The notes beneath the pieces are model-generated. The model saw only the letters and a program-made list of their open reading frames with translations, ran no database searches and was not told the origin of the DNA. From Chloroflexota bacterium (GTDB lineage Bacteria > Chloroflexota > Anaerolineae > Anaerolineales > Villigracilaceae), in NCBI GenBank assembly GCA_024224815.1, contig JAAENC010000128.1, positions 124,001-188,000 of the forward strand: a stretch of DNA of 64,000 nucleotides, given 5' to 3'. Below are positions 36,024-45,277 of the stretch, piece after piece. The translations under genes and the position numbers were made by a program. Numbering within the stretch: position 1 is the stretch's first letter; the number at the start of each line of letters is the position of its first letter.

Positions 36024-37646
36024 ATGAGCGATAATTACGTCCGTATTTTTGATACCACGCTGCGCGATGGCGAGCAATCGCCGGGGGCTTCATTAACGTC
36101 CAATGAAAAATTGGAAATTGCACGCGGCTTGGAAAAACTTGGCGTAGATGTGATCGAAGCAGGCTTTCCTGCCGCATCCCCAGATGATCTCGAGGCAGTC
36201 CGCCGAATTGCGAAGGAAATTGGGAACAGTACCGAGTCCGAGCCCCCCACAATTTGTGGGTTGGCACGCACGATAAAATCCGATATTGATGCGGCGTGGG
36301 AAGCGATTCAGCACGCTAAAAAGCCCCGAATCCATACTTTTTTGGCGACATCTGAAATCCACATGAAGCACAAGCTCCGTATGGACCCAGAAGAAGTAGT
36401 CGATAAAGTCAAAGAGATGGTTGGCTACGCCAAAACCTTCTGTGATGATATTGAATTTTCACCCGAAGATGCTGGGCGCAGTGACCCTGAGTTTCTCTAT
36501 CTGGTCTTAGGTGAAGCAATCAAAGCAGGCGCGACCACGCTTAATATCCCTGATACCGTTGGCTACACCACGCCCAAAGAATTTGGTGATTTGATTGCCG
36601 GAATTATGGAAAATACGCCCGGGATCGAAAAAGCCATCGTTTCTGTGCACTGCCACGATGATCTGGGTCTGGCAACAGCCAACACTCTTGCTGGTTTGCA
36701 AGCTGGCGCACGTCAGGCCGAAGTGACCATTAACGGAATCGGCGAGCGCGCGGGCAATACATCGCTTGAAGAAATTGCAATGGCGCTCCAAACCCGTAAC
36801 CATGTCTATAATCTGGAAACAGGCATCGATTCTAAGCAAATTACCCGCATGAGCCGCACCGTTTCAAATTACACGGGCATGAGCGTGCAGCCAAATAAAG
36901 CCATTGTTGGCGCAAATGCTTTCGCTCACGAAGCGGGCATTCATCAGGATGGTATGCTCAAAGAGCAATCCACCTACGAGATCATGACCCCCGAAGCCGT
37001 TGGGCTAAATCGCTCTAGTTTGGTTTTGGGCAAACACTCAGGCCGCCACGCGCTCAAAGTTCGCCTGATCGAGCTTGGCTACGAAATTGATGGCGAAGAA
37101 CTAAAAACCGTTTTTAAACGCTTCAAAGATTTAGCTGATAAAAAGAAAATTATTACGGATGCGGATCTCGAAGCCCTCGCCGAAGATCAAGTTTATCAGG
37201 CAAAAGAGCTTTATCGTTTGGATGGATTGCAAGTCGCGTCCGGGACAATGGGCTTGCCCACTGCGACCGTACGAATGCTCGGCCCCGACGGAGAGTTGCA
37301 TGTTCAAGCCGCAATTGGTACAGGCCCCGTTGATGCTGTATATAAAGCCATCGACGAGATCGTTCAAATGCCAAATGTTTTACTCGAATTCCATATTAAC
37401 GCCGTCACCGAAGGTATCGATGCCATCGGCGAAGTGACTGTGCGTCTAAAACCCCAAGATGGAACAATTCCCAAAAGAACATCTCCCCAAAGCGGTGAAG
37501 AACGTCGCCGCACCTTTGGCGGATACGGCGCACATACAGATATTATCGTTGCCAGTGCAAAAGCCTATATTGCTGGGCTGAATAAATTGCTTACGACTAG
37601 TGGCCGTCATGGCGCAGTAGAAGTTGTCAGCGAAGTTGGTGCATAA
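36024..37646 (+). CDS. leuA: 2-Isopropylmalate synthase
   Basis: First enzyme of leucine synthesis, joining 2-ketoisovalerate and acetyl-CoA. The 540-residue protein has the HMGL-like catalytic barrel ([55 protein letters not shown] with the metal-binding His residues) and the C-terminal LeuA dimer domain ([40 protein letters not shown]), which senses leucine in the family. The frame is open to 35985 but that part lies in the hairpin; AAGGA stands eight bases before the ATG at 36024. It resembles the canonical leuA1 form. A large hairpin repeat and a small gene of unknown role lie between it and leuC. Confidence 0.94.
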   Translation: MSDNYVRIFDTTLRDGEQSPGASLTSNEKLEIARGLEKLGVDVIEAGFPAASPDDLEAVRRIAKEIGNSTESEPPTICGLARTIKSDIDAAWEAIQHAKKPRIHTFLATSEIHMKHKLRMDPEEVVDKVKEMVGYAKTFCDDIEFSPEDAGRSDPEFLYLVLGEAIKAGATTLNIPDTVGYTTPKEFGDLIAGIMENTPGIEKAIVSVHCHDDLGLATANTLAGLQAGARQAEVTINGIGERAGNTSLEEIAMALQTRNHVYNLETGIDSKQITRMSRTVSNYTGMSVQPNKAIVGANAFAHEAGIHQDGMLKEQSTYEIMTPEAVGLNRSSLVLGKHSGRHALKVRLIELGYEIDGEELKTVFKRFKDLADKKKIITDADLEALAEDQVYQAKELYRLDGLQVASGTMGLPTATVRMLGPDGELHVQAAIGTGPVDAVYKAIDEIVQMPNVLLEFHINAVTEGIDAIGEVTVRLKPQDGTIPKRTSPQSGEERRRTFGGYGAHTDIIVASAKAYIAGLNKLLTTSGRHGAVEVVSEVGA

Positions 37647-37650
37647 AAGC

Positions 37651-37727
37651 GACCCTCACCCCCGCATCGCTTCGCTTGCTCCCCCTCTCCCGCTTTGCGG
37701 GAGAGGGGGAGCAAGAACGGGTGATGG
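37651..37727. repeat. Dispersed palindromic repeat with a 19-bp perfect stem
   Basis: CTTGCTCCCCCTCTCCCGC (37675-37693) and its exact complement (37697-37715) enclose the loop TTT. The surrounding CCCTCACCCCC and GGGTGATGG are usual for this bacterial repeat type. It starts five bases behind leuA; no T-run follows. Confidence 0.8.
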
Positions 37728-37745
37728 CAAAAAAGGAGAAAGACG

Positions 37746-38021
37746 ATGAGTAAAAAAGAGCAGAAAGAAAGCGAAAAAACACAAGAAGAACATCTAATGG
37801 AGAAATTCCCTATGCCGCAGGGAATGCCCGCCGAATGGCATGAGCATGAGCCTAAACTCATTAACGAGAAAAAGGCTGAAGCTGCTGCAAAAGCGATCGA
37901 AGAAGATGTCAAATTTACTGACGATGCAGAGAAAGAAGCGCATCTGATAGAAAAATTCCCCGCACCGAAAACAGAGCCCGAAGAATGGCACTGTCGGCGC
38001 TGCCCGGATGGTGAAAAATAA
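37746..38021 (+). CDS. Small charged protein with a duplicated HLxEKFPxP…EWH motif
   Basis: A 91-residue, very hydrophilic protein. Two copies of one motif lie 50 residues apart: HLMEKFPMPQGMPAEWH (16-32) and HLIEKFPAPKTEPEEWH (66-82), the second followed by CRRC. A Glu/Lys/Ala-rich helix joins them. I recognise no family. GGAG precedes the ATG closely. The place between leuA and leuC, on the same strand, suggests co-transcription, and the paired Trp-His ends and CxxC suggest binding of a metal or of a partner enzyme, but that is guesswork. Confidence 0.7.
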   Translation: MSKKEQKESEKTQEEHLMEKFPMPQGMPAEWHEHEPKLINEKKAEAAAKAIEEDVKFTDDAEKEAHLIEKFPAPKTEPEEWHCRRCPDGEK

Positions 38022-38093
38022 TAATCAGACTTCAGCGATCAGGTATCAGCTTTATGCTAAAGTCCAAGGTCTGAAGTCAAAAGTCTAAAAAAT

Positions 38094-39497
38094 ATGAACC
38101 CAAAAACCCTCTACCAAAAAGTATGGGAGTCGCATATCGTTTCCGAAAGTGACGATGCACCTTCCATCCTTTATATTGATCTACATCTTATTCATGAAGT
38201 GACCTCGCCCCAAGCCTTTAGTGGATTGCGGGAAAAAGGATTAAAAGTCCGACGCCCCGAGCGTACTATTGCTGCGATGGACCACTCTACACCAACTATT
38301 TCCCTCAATTTCGATACCGCTGATGACATGGCTATTGCCCAGCTTGAGCAGATCACAAAAAACTGCGCAGATTTTGGCATCACACTTTTTGACGCAGGAA
38401 GCAAGGAGCGGGGAATTGTTCACGTGATCGGGCCAGAGCAAGGATTCACCCAGCCCGGAAAAACTATCGTTTGCGGCGATAGCCACACTTCTACACATGG
38501 TGCATTTGGTGCGCTCGCCTTTGGTATCGGAACCTCCGAAGTTGAGCATGTTCTCGCTACCCAATCTTTGCTGCAATCCAAATCGAAAACCTATGAAGTT
38601 CGTTTTGAAGGTGTACTTCCTTTTGGCGTGACTGCTAAAGATATGATTTTGGCGTTGATCGCCAAAATCGGTATTGGCGGCGGTACAGGGCATGTCTTTG
38701 AATTTTCCGGTGATGCCGTTAAAGCTCTTGATATGGATGGACGCATGACTCTTTGTAATATGTCCATCGAAGCGGGGGCACGAGCGGGAATGATCGCTCC
38801 CGACGAAACAACTTTTGCCTATCTTAAAGGGCGCACTCACGCGCCAAAAGGCGATGCTTGGGATGCCGCTGTTGAAAAATGGAAGCAGCTCCCCTCAGAC
38901 GAAGGTGCTGTTTACGATAAGACAGTGACAATAAATGTCTCGAAGCTCGAGCCAATGGTCACTTATGGTACCAACCCAGAGATGGGCATCGCGATTAGTG
39001 AAACGATACCAAGCCTTGGCAATAAGAGCGAAGCGGAGCAGGCATCCTTATCTAAAGCACTTAATTACATGGATTTATCCGCAGACAGCCCGCTGAAAGA
39101 TCATCCCATTGATGTGGTTTTTATCGGGTCCTGTACGAATTCTCGCATGAGCGATTTACGAGCAGCAGCATCCATTTTGAAAGGTAGAAAAGTTGCCGAA
39201 GGAATGCGTTTGCTCGTTGTGCCTGGCTCAGAGACCATTCGCAAAGAAGCCGAAGCCGAAGGAATCGACGAAATTGTGCGTAACGCAGGCGGCGAATGGC
39301 GCTTTGCAGGATGCAGCATGTGTTTGGCGATGAATGGCGACGAACTTGAGCCAGGGCAATACGCTGTGAGTACCAGCAATCGAAATTTTGAAGGCAGGCA
39401 GGGCAAGGGCGGGCGTACCATTTTGGCAAGCCCCCTCACCGCCGCCGCCAGTGCAATCACCGGCAAAGTGACCGACCCACGGGAGTTGATGAAATGA
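38094..39497 (+). CDS. leuC: 3-Isopropylmalate dehydratase, large subunit
   Basis: Aconitase-type Fe-S enzyme that isomerises 2- to 3-isopropylmalate, and citramalate to methylmalate. The 467-residue length is that of the bacterial LeuC type. Motifs: [12 protein letters not shown] at the start, [26 protein letters not shown], and the cluster ligands in [17 protein letters not shown] and [11 protein letters not shown]. It ends in ATGA shared with leuD, so LeuC and LeuD are made in step. No clear ribosome binding site is seen before the ATG. With both LeuA and CimA encoded nearby, it probably serves both pathways. Confidence 0.96.
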   Translation: MNPKTLYQKVWESHIVSESDDAPSILYIDLHLIHEVTSPQAFSGLREKGLKVRRPERTIAAMDHSTPTISLNFDTADDMAIAQLEQITKNCADFGITLFDAGSKERGIVHVIGPEQGFTQPGKTIVCGDSHTSTHGAFGALAFGIGTSEVEHVLATQSLLQSKSKTYEVRFEGVLPFGVTAKDMILALIAKIGIGGGTGHVFEFSGDAVKALDMDGRMTLCNMSIEAGARAGMIAPDETTFAYLKGRTHAPKGDAWDAAVEKWKQLPSDEGAVYDKTVTINVSKLEPMVTYGTNPEMGIAISETIPSLGNKSEAEQASLSKALNYMDLSADSPLKDHPIDVVFIGSCTNSRMSDLRAAASILKGRKVAEGMRLLVVPGSETIRKEAEAEGIDEIVRNAGGEWRFAGCSMCLAMNGDELEPGQYAVSTSNRNFEGRQGKGGRTILASPLTAAASAITGKVTDPRELMK

Positions 39498-40084
39498 AAT
39501 CTTTTACCAAAATAAGATCAAAAATTATCCCCTTGCCGCACACAGATGTTGATACAGACCAAATTATCCCTGCTCGCTACTTAAAAGTGATCGACAAAAA
39601 TGGCTTGGCAGAAGGTCTTTTTGATAGTTGGCGCAGACTACCAGATGGCAGCCCCAATCCCGATTTTCCCCTCAATCAGGATGACTATCAGGATGCCCAA
39701 ATTTTGCTTTCTGGCGATAATTTTGGCTGTGGCTCCTCCCGTGAACATGCTCCTTGGGCATTAATGGGATGGGGAATCCGTGCTGTTATCAGCACATCTT
39801 TTGCAGATATTTTCAGGAATAACGCCCTTAAGAACGGCTTGCTACCGCTAGTCGTCGACGAGGCAACTCAAACATCTCTCTTCGACCTGACCGCAGAAGC
39901 ACCCAATGCCACTCTCGAAATTGATCTCGTATCCCAAATACTGACTTTGCCCGACGGCACACAAATCAAATTTGAAATAGATACTTTCAGCAAGACCTGT
40001 ATGCTCGAAGGCATCGACCAACTTGGTTATTTGCTCAAGCATGATGAGCAGATTTCGGCCTTTGAAGAGATGCGTAATGCGTAA
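39494..40084 (+). CDS. leuD: 3-Isopropylmalate dehydratase, small subunit
   Basis: The 196-residue swivelling domain partner of LeuC. Motifs: [20 protein letters not shown] near the start and [20 protein letters not shown] in the middle, the substrate-binding loop of the family. Its ATG overlaps the leuC stop by four bases. The stop is followed by a small membrane protein gene and then a repeat-rich gap before cimA. Confidence 0.96.
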   Translation: MKSFTKIRSKIIPLPHTDVDTDQIIPARYLKVIDKNGLAEGLFDSWRRLPDGSPNPDFPLNQDDYQDAQILLSGDNFGCGSSREHAPWALMGWGIRAVISTSFADIFRNNALKNGLLPLVVDEATQTSLFDLTAEAPNATLEIDLVSQILTLPDGTQIKFEIDTFSKTCMLEGIDQLGYLLKHDEQISAFEEMRNA

Positions 40085-40153
40085 AACGCATTGCGTAATG
40101 ACTTAACCGCCAAGAAGCAAAGAACACCAAGAGTGTATGAAGCGGAGAATATA

Positions 40154-40633
40154 ATGAAGCAATTGCTAATAATCAACAGAAAAATTCTGCTTGAAGGAGG
40201 AGGGTGGTTTCCTATAACGGTGTTTACACTGCAACTTATGCTTAAGGATTGGCTTCATATATATGACTATTATCCTTCAGCCGATGTTCCCATGCATTTT
40301 ATCGGTGGAATAGCAATTGCCTTCTTTGTCTCTCGTTCTTTTCAACTCCTGCCGAGAGAAGCGGTAAAAAGAAGCCGCATTGTTTTACTTGAACTTCTCC
40401 TTATAGGTAGTCTCACAGCAACAGCGGCCGTATTTTGGGAGTTTGCAGAGTTTGCTCTTGATCAATTCGCTGATAGCAATATTCAAGTTAGTCTTGCTAA
40501 TACAATGAAAGATTTGGCTATGGGTATCTTAGGAGCAATTCTTCTAATTGTTGTACGAGCCAAACAACTGAATATTGGCAAAAATGAATTACGCGAGATA
40601 ACCTACGAGTGGCTTCAAGGACAGGCTGCGTAA
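40154..40633 (+). CDS. Small integral membrane protein, unknown
   Basis: A 159-residue protein with about four hydrophobic segments (GGWFPITVFTLQLMLKDWL, VPMHFIGGIAIAFFVSRSF, RIVLLELLLIGSLTATAAVF, MKDLAMGILGAILLIVV). The stretch DVPMHFIGGIAIAFF, with His near the start of a helix, and WEFAEFALDQF recall the YjdF/DUF2238 group of membrane proteins, though weakly. The frame is open to 40091, but GGAG stands seven bases before the ATG at 40154. Its location inside the leu genes may be incidental. No function given. Confidence 0.7.
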   Translation: MKQLLIINRKILLEGGGWFPITVFTLQLMLKDWLHIYDYYPSADVPMHFIGGIAIAFFVSRSFQLLPREAVKRSRIVLLELLLIGSLTATAAVFWEFAEFALDQFADSNIQVSLANTMKDLAMGILGAILLIVVRAKQLNIGKNELREITYEWLQGQAA

Positions 40634-40749
40634 GCGATTGTTTATTAAAAACTTTAGGTAAATAATATATGAAGACAAAAATAAAAAAGAAGGTGAACTG
40701 GGCGTGGATATTTATCCCCGCCCAGCGTATTTGAGAAATTCTGTAATAC

Positions 40750-40850
40750 GAATGTGCGTTGCATCCGACAGGATGCATTGCACATGGGTCTTGCAAAACC
40801 ACTATCTTAGCAGACCTGCACCGCAACGCACCTTTTAGGTGCAATGCAGT
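40750..40850. repeat. Dispersed hairpin repeat before cimA
   Basis: The gap 40634-40901 holds GCATCC-GACA-GGATGC with flanking TTGCA, and further on GCACCT-TTT-AGGTGC with GCAATGCAGTGCTAC. These are typical of dispersed intergenic repeats. Also near 40696-40725 is GGGCG…CGCCC. No gene is supported here, though an open frame from 40839 runs into cimA. Confidence 0.55.
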
Positions 40851-40901
40851 GCTACTACTCTCTATTCTCTAATTATCTACTCTCTAAAAAACGGAAATCT
40901 C

Positions 40902-42452
40902 ATGAAAATACAACTTTACGATACAACTCTACGTGACGGCACCCAGAGCGAAGGGATTTCGCTCTCTGTCAACGACAAGATCAAGATCACAAAAAGACTC
41001 GACGAATTTGGCATTGACTATATCGAAGGTGGTTGGCCTGGCTCTAACCCTAAAGACGCGGAGTATTTTGAGCGTGTTCAAAAATTAGAACTTAAGAATG
41101 CTAAAGTCGCGGCTTTTGGGTCAACGCGTCGTAAAAATAGTGATGTGAAGAGTGATCCGAATATCAAAGCCCTTGTAGATGCAAAAACGCCCGTTGTCAC
41201 CGTTGTTGGTAAAAGCTGGGATTTGCATGTCTACGATGTGCTGGAGACCACGCCCGAAGAAAATCTGGCGATGATCGAAGAAAGTGTGGCTTATCTCAAA
41301 AGCCTTGGTAAGGAAGTTGTTTACGATGCCGAGCATTTTTTTGATGGCTATAAAGCGAATGCTGAGTACGCACTAGCAACTCTCCAAGCGGCATCACGCG
41401 GTGGGGCAGATGTACTGATCCTTTGCGAGACGAATGGCGGTTCCCTCCCTTGGGAAGTTGCCGAGATCGTTGAAGAAATCGGGCAAAAAATGGATACGCC
41501 GCTTGGTGTCCACACTCACGATGATGGCGGAAACGGCGTTGCAAATGCACTTTCCGGTATCCGTGCCGGCGCAATTCATGTGCAGGGAACCATTAACGGT
41601 TATGGTGAGCGTGTGGGGAATGCTAATTTATGCACGATTATTCCTAATTTGCAGATCAAGATGGGTTACGAATGTGTGACCGGTGAGAATTTGAAAGGAT
41701 TATTGAAACTTTCTCATTATGTCGCTGAGATCGCTAACCAGCCGCAGAACCCCTATTTGCCTTTTGTAGGCAAAAAAGCCTTTGCGCATAAGGGGGGTAT
41801 TCACGTTGCGGCGATTTTGAAAAACGAAGATTCTTATCAACATATTGACCCCACAATGGTTGGCAATAAACGCCGCACACTCGTCTCTGAGCTTTCAGGA
41901 CGTGGCAATATCATAGATAAAGCGAAAGAATTCGGCATCGAAGTGACCAGTGACAAGGCTCGCAAGGTTGTTGAAGAGATCAAAAGTCTCGAGGCCCAAG
42001 GCTTCACTTTTGAAGGTGCTGGTGCTTCGGCACAATTGCTCATGCAGCGTGCAGAAGAAAATTACAAAGCTCCCTTTGAGTTGATCGATTTCATGGTCAT
42101 TGTCGAGAGCAGGCAAGGGCGTGGCGTTTTCGCTGAAGCCACGGTAAAAGTGGATGTGGGAGGCAAAATTTTCCACACTGCGGCTGAAGGAAATGGCCCT
42201 GTAAATGCGCTGAACAAAGCCCTGCGTAAGGCGCTCGAAGGCTCATACCCCCGTCTCGCTGAAATTCATCTTTCGGATTATAAAGTCCGTATTTTGGATA
42301 GCGAAAGCGGCACAGCGGCAAATGTTCGTGTGCTGATCGATACAAAAAATGGCGATAATACGCGCTGGAGCACCGTTGGCGCAAGCACGAATATTATCGA
42401 AGCAAGCTGGCGCGCGCTGGCAGATAGCATGGAATACGCATTGCAAAAGTGA
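40902..42452 (+). CDS. cimA: (R)-Citramalate synthase
   Basis: Joins pyruvate and acetyl-CoA to citramalate, the first step of the threonine-independent isoleucine route. The 516-residue protein opens KIQLYDTTLRDGTQSEGISL, the CimA form of the HMGL-like barrel; IDYIEGGWPGSNPKDAEYF is a hallmark that separates it from LeuA (EAGFPAAS there). GVHTHDDGGNGVANALSGIR holds the metal-binding His pair, and a LeuA-type dimer domain follows (LIDFMVIVESRQGRGVFAEA …). The frame is open to 40839, but the family N-terminus is at the ATG 40902 with GGA before it. Regulation by isoleucine is usual in the family. leuB follows. Confidence 0.93.
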   Translation: MKIQLYDTTLRDGTQSEGISLSVNDKIKITKRLDEFGIDYIEGGWPGSNPKDAEYFERVQKLELKNAKVAAFGSTRRKNSDVKSDPNIKALVDAKTPVVTVVGKSWDLHVYDVLETTPEENLAMIEESVAYLKSLGKEVVYDAEHFFDGYKANAEYALATLQAASRGGADVLILCETNGGSLPWEVAEIVEEIGQKMDTPLGVHTHDDGGNGVANALSGIRAGAIHVQGTINGYGERVGNANLCTIIPNLQIKMGYECVTGENLKGLLKLSHYVAEIANQPQNPYLPFVGKKAFAHKGGIHVAAILKNEDSYQHIDPTMVGNKRRTLVSELSGRGNIIDKAKEFGIEVTSDKARKVVEEIKSLEAQGFTFEGAGASAQLLMQRAEENYKAPFELIDFMVIVESRQGRGVFAEATVKVDVGGKIFHTAAEGNGPVNALNKALRKALEGSYPRLAEIHLSDYKVRILDSESGTAANVRVLIDTKNGDNTRWSTVGASTNIIEASWRALADSMEYALQK

Positions 42453-42546
42453 TTATGTGCCGATGTGTCTGGTGTCAAATAAAAGCCTGATACCTAATAC
42501 TTAAACACTTGATACTTATACACCTGATACTTATACACGAGGAACA

Positions 42547-43641
42547 ATGAAAGCAAAAATTACCCTTCTCCCCGGCGACGGGATCGGCCCAGAAGTAATT
42601 GGGGCTGCGCAAGAAATTTTGAATAAAATAGGCGAAAAATTCGGACACGAATTTGAAACAGAGTCTCATCATATTGGTGGGATAGCGATAGATGAGACCG
42701 GCGTCCCGCTCCCGGACGAGACACTTGCGAGCTGTAAAAAAGCAGATGCCGTACTCCTCGGCGCGGTCGGTGGCCCCAAATGGGATGATCCCGACGCTGC
42801 AGTGCGACCCGAACAGGGTTTGCTCGGTTTACGCAAAGCGCTTGGTCTTTTTGCCAATTTACGCCCTGTACAACCACATCCTGAGCTGATGGGCGCATCC
42901 CCACTCAAAGAGAGCTATCTCGAAGGTGTAGATATGCTCATTTTTCGCGAGCTGACAGGTGGGGTCTATTTTGGTGAGCCACGCGAGAAGCGAATTAATA
43001 AGAATGGCGAAGAAGAAGCTTTTGACACAATGATTTACAGTGAAAGCGAAGTTCTTCGCATTGCAAAACTTGCTTTTGAGATTGCCGGTGAGCGTCGTAA
43101 AAAAGTGACTTCTGTGGATAAAGCAAATGTGCTTGAATCATCCCGTTTGTGGCGCAAAACGGTAGCCAAAGTCGCTGCTGATTACCCTGATATTGAACTC
43201 GAAAATCTGCTTGTGGATGCCGCGACTATGCACTTGCTCTCTCGCCCCCGTGATTTTGATGTGATGGTCACTATGAATCTCTTTGGCGATATTATTACCG
43301 ATGAATCATCTATGTTGACCGGTTCGATGGGCAATATGCCCTCTGCCGCCTTGGGTGAAGACCTAAACTCTGTAGGGAAACCACGTGGCATGTATGAACC
43401 GATTCATGGTTCTGCCCCCGATATTGCAGGGAAAGGAATCGCAAATCCTGTCGGCATGATCCTTTCTATGGCGATGATGCTCCGTCATTCGCTGGGGCTA
43501 AATGCTGAAGCAGAAACTATCGAAAAAGCGGTTGATTCGGTGTTGAACGCTGGTCACCGCACAGGAGATATTGCTAAAGAAGGAGAAAAAGCACTTGGAA
43601 CAGCAGAGATGAGTGAAAAGATTATCGAAGAACTGCTTTGA
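42547..43641 (+). CDS. leuB: 3-Isopropylmalate dehydrogenase
   Basis: Oxidises and decarboxylates 3-isopropylmalate with NAD; in this setting also 3-methylmalate from the citramalate route. The 364-residue protein starts [20 protein letters not shown] and has [11 protein letters not shown], the substrate-binding [14 protein letters not shown], and [20 protein letters not shown] with the metal Asp residues. [20 protein letters not shown] is the cofactor region with the Asp of NAD users. GAGG precedes the ATG. An intrinsic terminator follows directly and closes the branched-chain locus. Confidence 0.96.
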   Translation: MKAKITLLPGDGIGPEVIGAAQEILNKIGEKFGHEFETESHHIGGIAIDETGVPLPDETLASCKKADAVLLGAVGGPKWDDPDAAVRPEQGLLGLRKALGLFANLRPVQPHPELMGASPLKESYLEGVDMLIFRELTGGVYFGEPREKRINKNGEEEAFDTMIYSESEVLRIAKLAFEIAGERRKKVTSVDKANVLESSRLWRKTVAKVAADYPDIELENLLVDAATMHLLSRPRDFDVMVTMNLFGDIITDESSMLTGSMGNMPSAALGEDLNSVGKPRGMYEPIHGSAPDIAGKGIANPVGMILSMAMMLRHSLGLNAEAETIEKAVDSVLNAGHRTGDIAKEGEKALGTAEMSEKIIEELL

Positions 43642-43650
43642 TTTTTTATT

Positions 43651-43686
43651 ACAGCCCCTTTTTCTAAGAGAAAGGGGCTGTTTTTA
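43651..43686 (+). terminator. Intrinsic terminator behind leuB
   Basis: ACAGCCCCTTT (43651-43661) and AAAGGGGCTGT (43671-43681) form an 11-bp stem with a 9-base loop and a run of T at the end. It lies nine bases behind the leuB stop and ends the ilv-leu-cim locus. Confidence 0.9.
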
Positions 43687-43756
43687 TAAGCGCTTTCCTA
43701 TGATATACTCCCGAACGCAAAAAACAAAATTAGATAACAAAGAGTAGGAGATTTTT

Positions 43757-44428
43757 ATGAAACGCTTGATTCCATTTATTATAATTCTGGGCATTCTTCT
43801 TAGTGGATGTGGTGCTCTAGGGGCTGCTCCTGCAGTTGATGCGACAGCAACGCTGAGCCAGGGAGAGATTGAAGCCACCGCAGGTGCGATGGTTGCTGAT
43901 ATGATCGCCCAAACCGAAGCTGCAATGCCGACAAATACAATGGTGCCGCCGACAAATACGCCGCTTCCGCCCGCAACACCGACTATAACCTTAGTGCCTA
44001 CACTTTCTATATTGGATGGCTCTCCGACAGTTTCCGCGATTATGACACCAACAACGGCTGGAATTGTAATTCCAACAAGTACGCAAGCCACTTCATCATC
44101 TACGTTTCCATGTACTGAAAAACCGCTCAATACTTGGACTGGTGATAGTGTTCAGTTATCTGTTTCAAATTATGTGAAGAATTCAACGGCAAATGTTTTT
44201 CTTTGCATTACAACGCCCTATGGGGAAGCAGGTTATATTAGTGTTCCCGTTGTGAATGTAAGTAGTGTTCAAGTCCCTTATGGTACCTATACAGCAACCG
44301 CATGGGTAGATGGAAAAAAAGACTTTAATGCGACAACAGGATTTGTAATTAAGAGTTCCGGCAATGTACAAATCGTTATTGAAAACAATCAGATCTTTTT
44401 CCGTGCAGGATGTGCGCCCAATTGCTAA
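43757..44428 (+). CDS. Lipoprotein with Thr/Pro linker
   Basis: A 223-residue exported protein. The start KRLIPFIIILGILLSGCGAL is a lipoprotein signal with the lipobox LSGC, Cys18 being the lipid anchor. A helix follows, then a Thr/Pro-rich linker (PTNTMVPPTNTPLPPATPTI) and a C-terminal beta-rich domain with four Cys (FPCTEK, VFLCITT, RAGCAPNC) that may form two disulfides outside the cell. No family recognised. Thr-Pro linkers of this kind are common in Chloroflexota surface proteins. GGAG precedes the ATG; a terminator follows. Confidence 0.8.
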   Translation: MKRLIPFIIILGILLSGCGALGAAPAVDATATLSQGEIEATAGAMVADMIAQTEAAMPTNTMVPPTNTPLPPATPTITLVPTLSILDGSPTVSAIMTPTTAGIVIPTSTQATSSSTFPCTEKPLNTWTGDSVQLSVSNYVKNSTANVFLCITTPYGEAGYISVPVVNVSSVQVPYGTYTATAWVDGKKDFNATTGFVIKSSGNVQIVIENNQIFFRAGCAPNC

Positions 44429-44449
44429 GAAAAAAGAACTCAAAATACG

Positions 44450-44477
44450 AAAAGACTCCCAAAAGGGAGTCTTTTTT
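44450..44477 (+). terminator. Intrinsic terminator behind the lipoprotein gene
   Basis: AAAAGACTCCC (44450-44460), loop AAAA, and GGGAGTCTTTT (44465-44475) form a perfect stem followed by T. It ends the lipoprotein transcript, 21 bases behind the stop codon. Confidence 0.9.
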
Positions 44478-44485
44478 GTTACCGA

Positions 44486-44518
44486 AAAACAAAAACCTCC
44501 CATTTCTGGAAGGTTTTC
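44486..44518 (-). terminator. Terminator behind tRNA-Pro
   Basis: Read on the minus strand, AAAACCTTCC and GGGAGGTTTT form a stem with one bulge and a 6-to-7-base loop, followed by TTTGTTTTT. It lies six bases behind the tRNA-Pro 3' end. Confidence 0.75.
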
Positions 44519-44523
44519 CTCAG

Positions 44524-44598
44524 TCGGGGCGCCGGGATTTGAACCCGGGACCTCTTACACCCCATGCAAGCGCGCTAGCCGGGCTGCGCCACGCCCCG
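44524..44598 (-). tRNA. tRNA-Pro (anticodon GGG)
   Basis: On the minus strand 75 bases fold as a cloverleaf: acceptor CGGGGCG/CGCCCCG with discriminator A, D stem GCGC/GCGC, anticodon stem CTTGC/GTAAG with loop ATGGGGT and anticodon GGG (reads CCC and CCT), T arm CCGGG-TTCAAAT-CCCGG. A first C pairing is the usual bacterial tRNA-Pro trait. No CCA is encoded. Promoter and terminator flank it. Confidence 0.94.
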
Positions 44599-44613
44599 AT
44601 TTGAGCAGGCGAT

Positions 44614-44642
44614 ATTATAGTCCCTTTTTATCATTCTGACAA
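44614..44642 (-). promoter_or_regulatory. Promoter of tRNA-Pro
   Basis: On the minus strand TTGTCA (44637-44642) and a perfect TATAAT (44614-44619) are exactly 17 bases apart. The start would be near 44607, nine bases before the tRNA. The -35 box overlaps CTGACA on the plus strand, which might serve the divergent gene at 44695. Confidence 0.85.
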
Positions 44643-44694
44643 CTCTAAAATAATGATAAAATATAAGACATTCCCCTGAGATTTTGGAGATTGC

Positions 44695-45270
44695 ATGACC
44701 GAAAATATGATCGAAGTAATCATCGACAGTGTCCGTGTTAGCTTAATGTCCCCGCAGCGAGTGATCCTTTTGCGCGAGCGTGACCAAGACCGTTATTTGC
44801 CCATTTGGGTTGGTCCTTACGAAGCAGAAGCGATTAGCGTAGCACTTCAAGAAATTGAAATGGCACGCCCACTTACGCACGATTTGCTCAAAAATGTTAT
44901 AAACACTTTTGGTGCAAGAATTTTACGAATAGAAATTATTGCCTTGCGCGAAAATATCTTTTTCGGGCATATTGTGACCGAAATCAAGGGCGAGATTATC
45001 AAAATAGACTCTCGTCCTTCTGATGCAATAGCCATGGCAGTACGTGCCCACGTTCCGATTTTGGTTGATCCCAGCGTGCTAGATAGTGCCGGGATCTTCC
45101 CTGAAGACGATATTCAGGGCGAGATTTCTGACGATGAGACGGAAGCAAGCCCAAATGACGAGCGTCTTTCCATTTTTGAAGATTTCTTTGACCAACTCGA
45201 AGATGAAGATAAAAAATCGGATGAAGATGCCGATTCCGACTCCGATTCCGAACCCGATTCCACAACTTGA
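44695..45270 (+). CDS. Bifunctional nuclease family protein (DUF151)
   Basis: A 191-residue protein. Residues 1-140 are the DUF151/BFN domain: IEVIIDSVRVSLMSPQRVIL, RYLPIWVGPYEAEAISVALQ, RPLTHDLLKNVINTFGARI and IDSRPSDAIAMAVRAHVPIL are all family hallmarks. The tail is a long acidic stretch (DEDKKSDEDADSDSDSEPDS) of low complexity. Plant relatives are nucleases; in bacteria the role is unsettled. GGAG precedes the ATG. dnaB starts seven bases after its stop, so it is probably co-transcribed with the replication genes. Confidence 0.9.
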   Translation: MTENMIEVIIDSVRVSLMSPQRVILLRERDQDRYLPIWVGPYEAEAISVALQEIEMARPLTHDLLKNVINTFGARILRIEIIALRENIFFGHIVTEIKGEIIKIDSRPSDAIAMAVRAHVPILVDPSVLDSAGIFPEDDIQGEISDDETEASPNDERLSIFEDFFDQLEDEDKKSDEDADSDSDSEPDSTT

Positions 45271-45277
45271 TTCCCTT

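Noticed and set aside
44364-44639. Open frames with GAPGFEPGTSYTP and similar
   Set aside because: They are the antisense of tRNA-Pro and its terminators.
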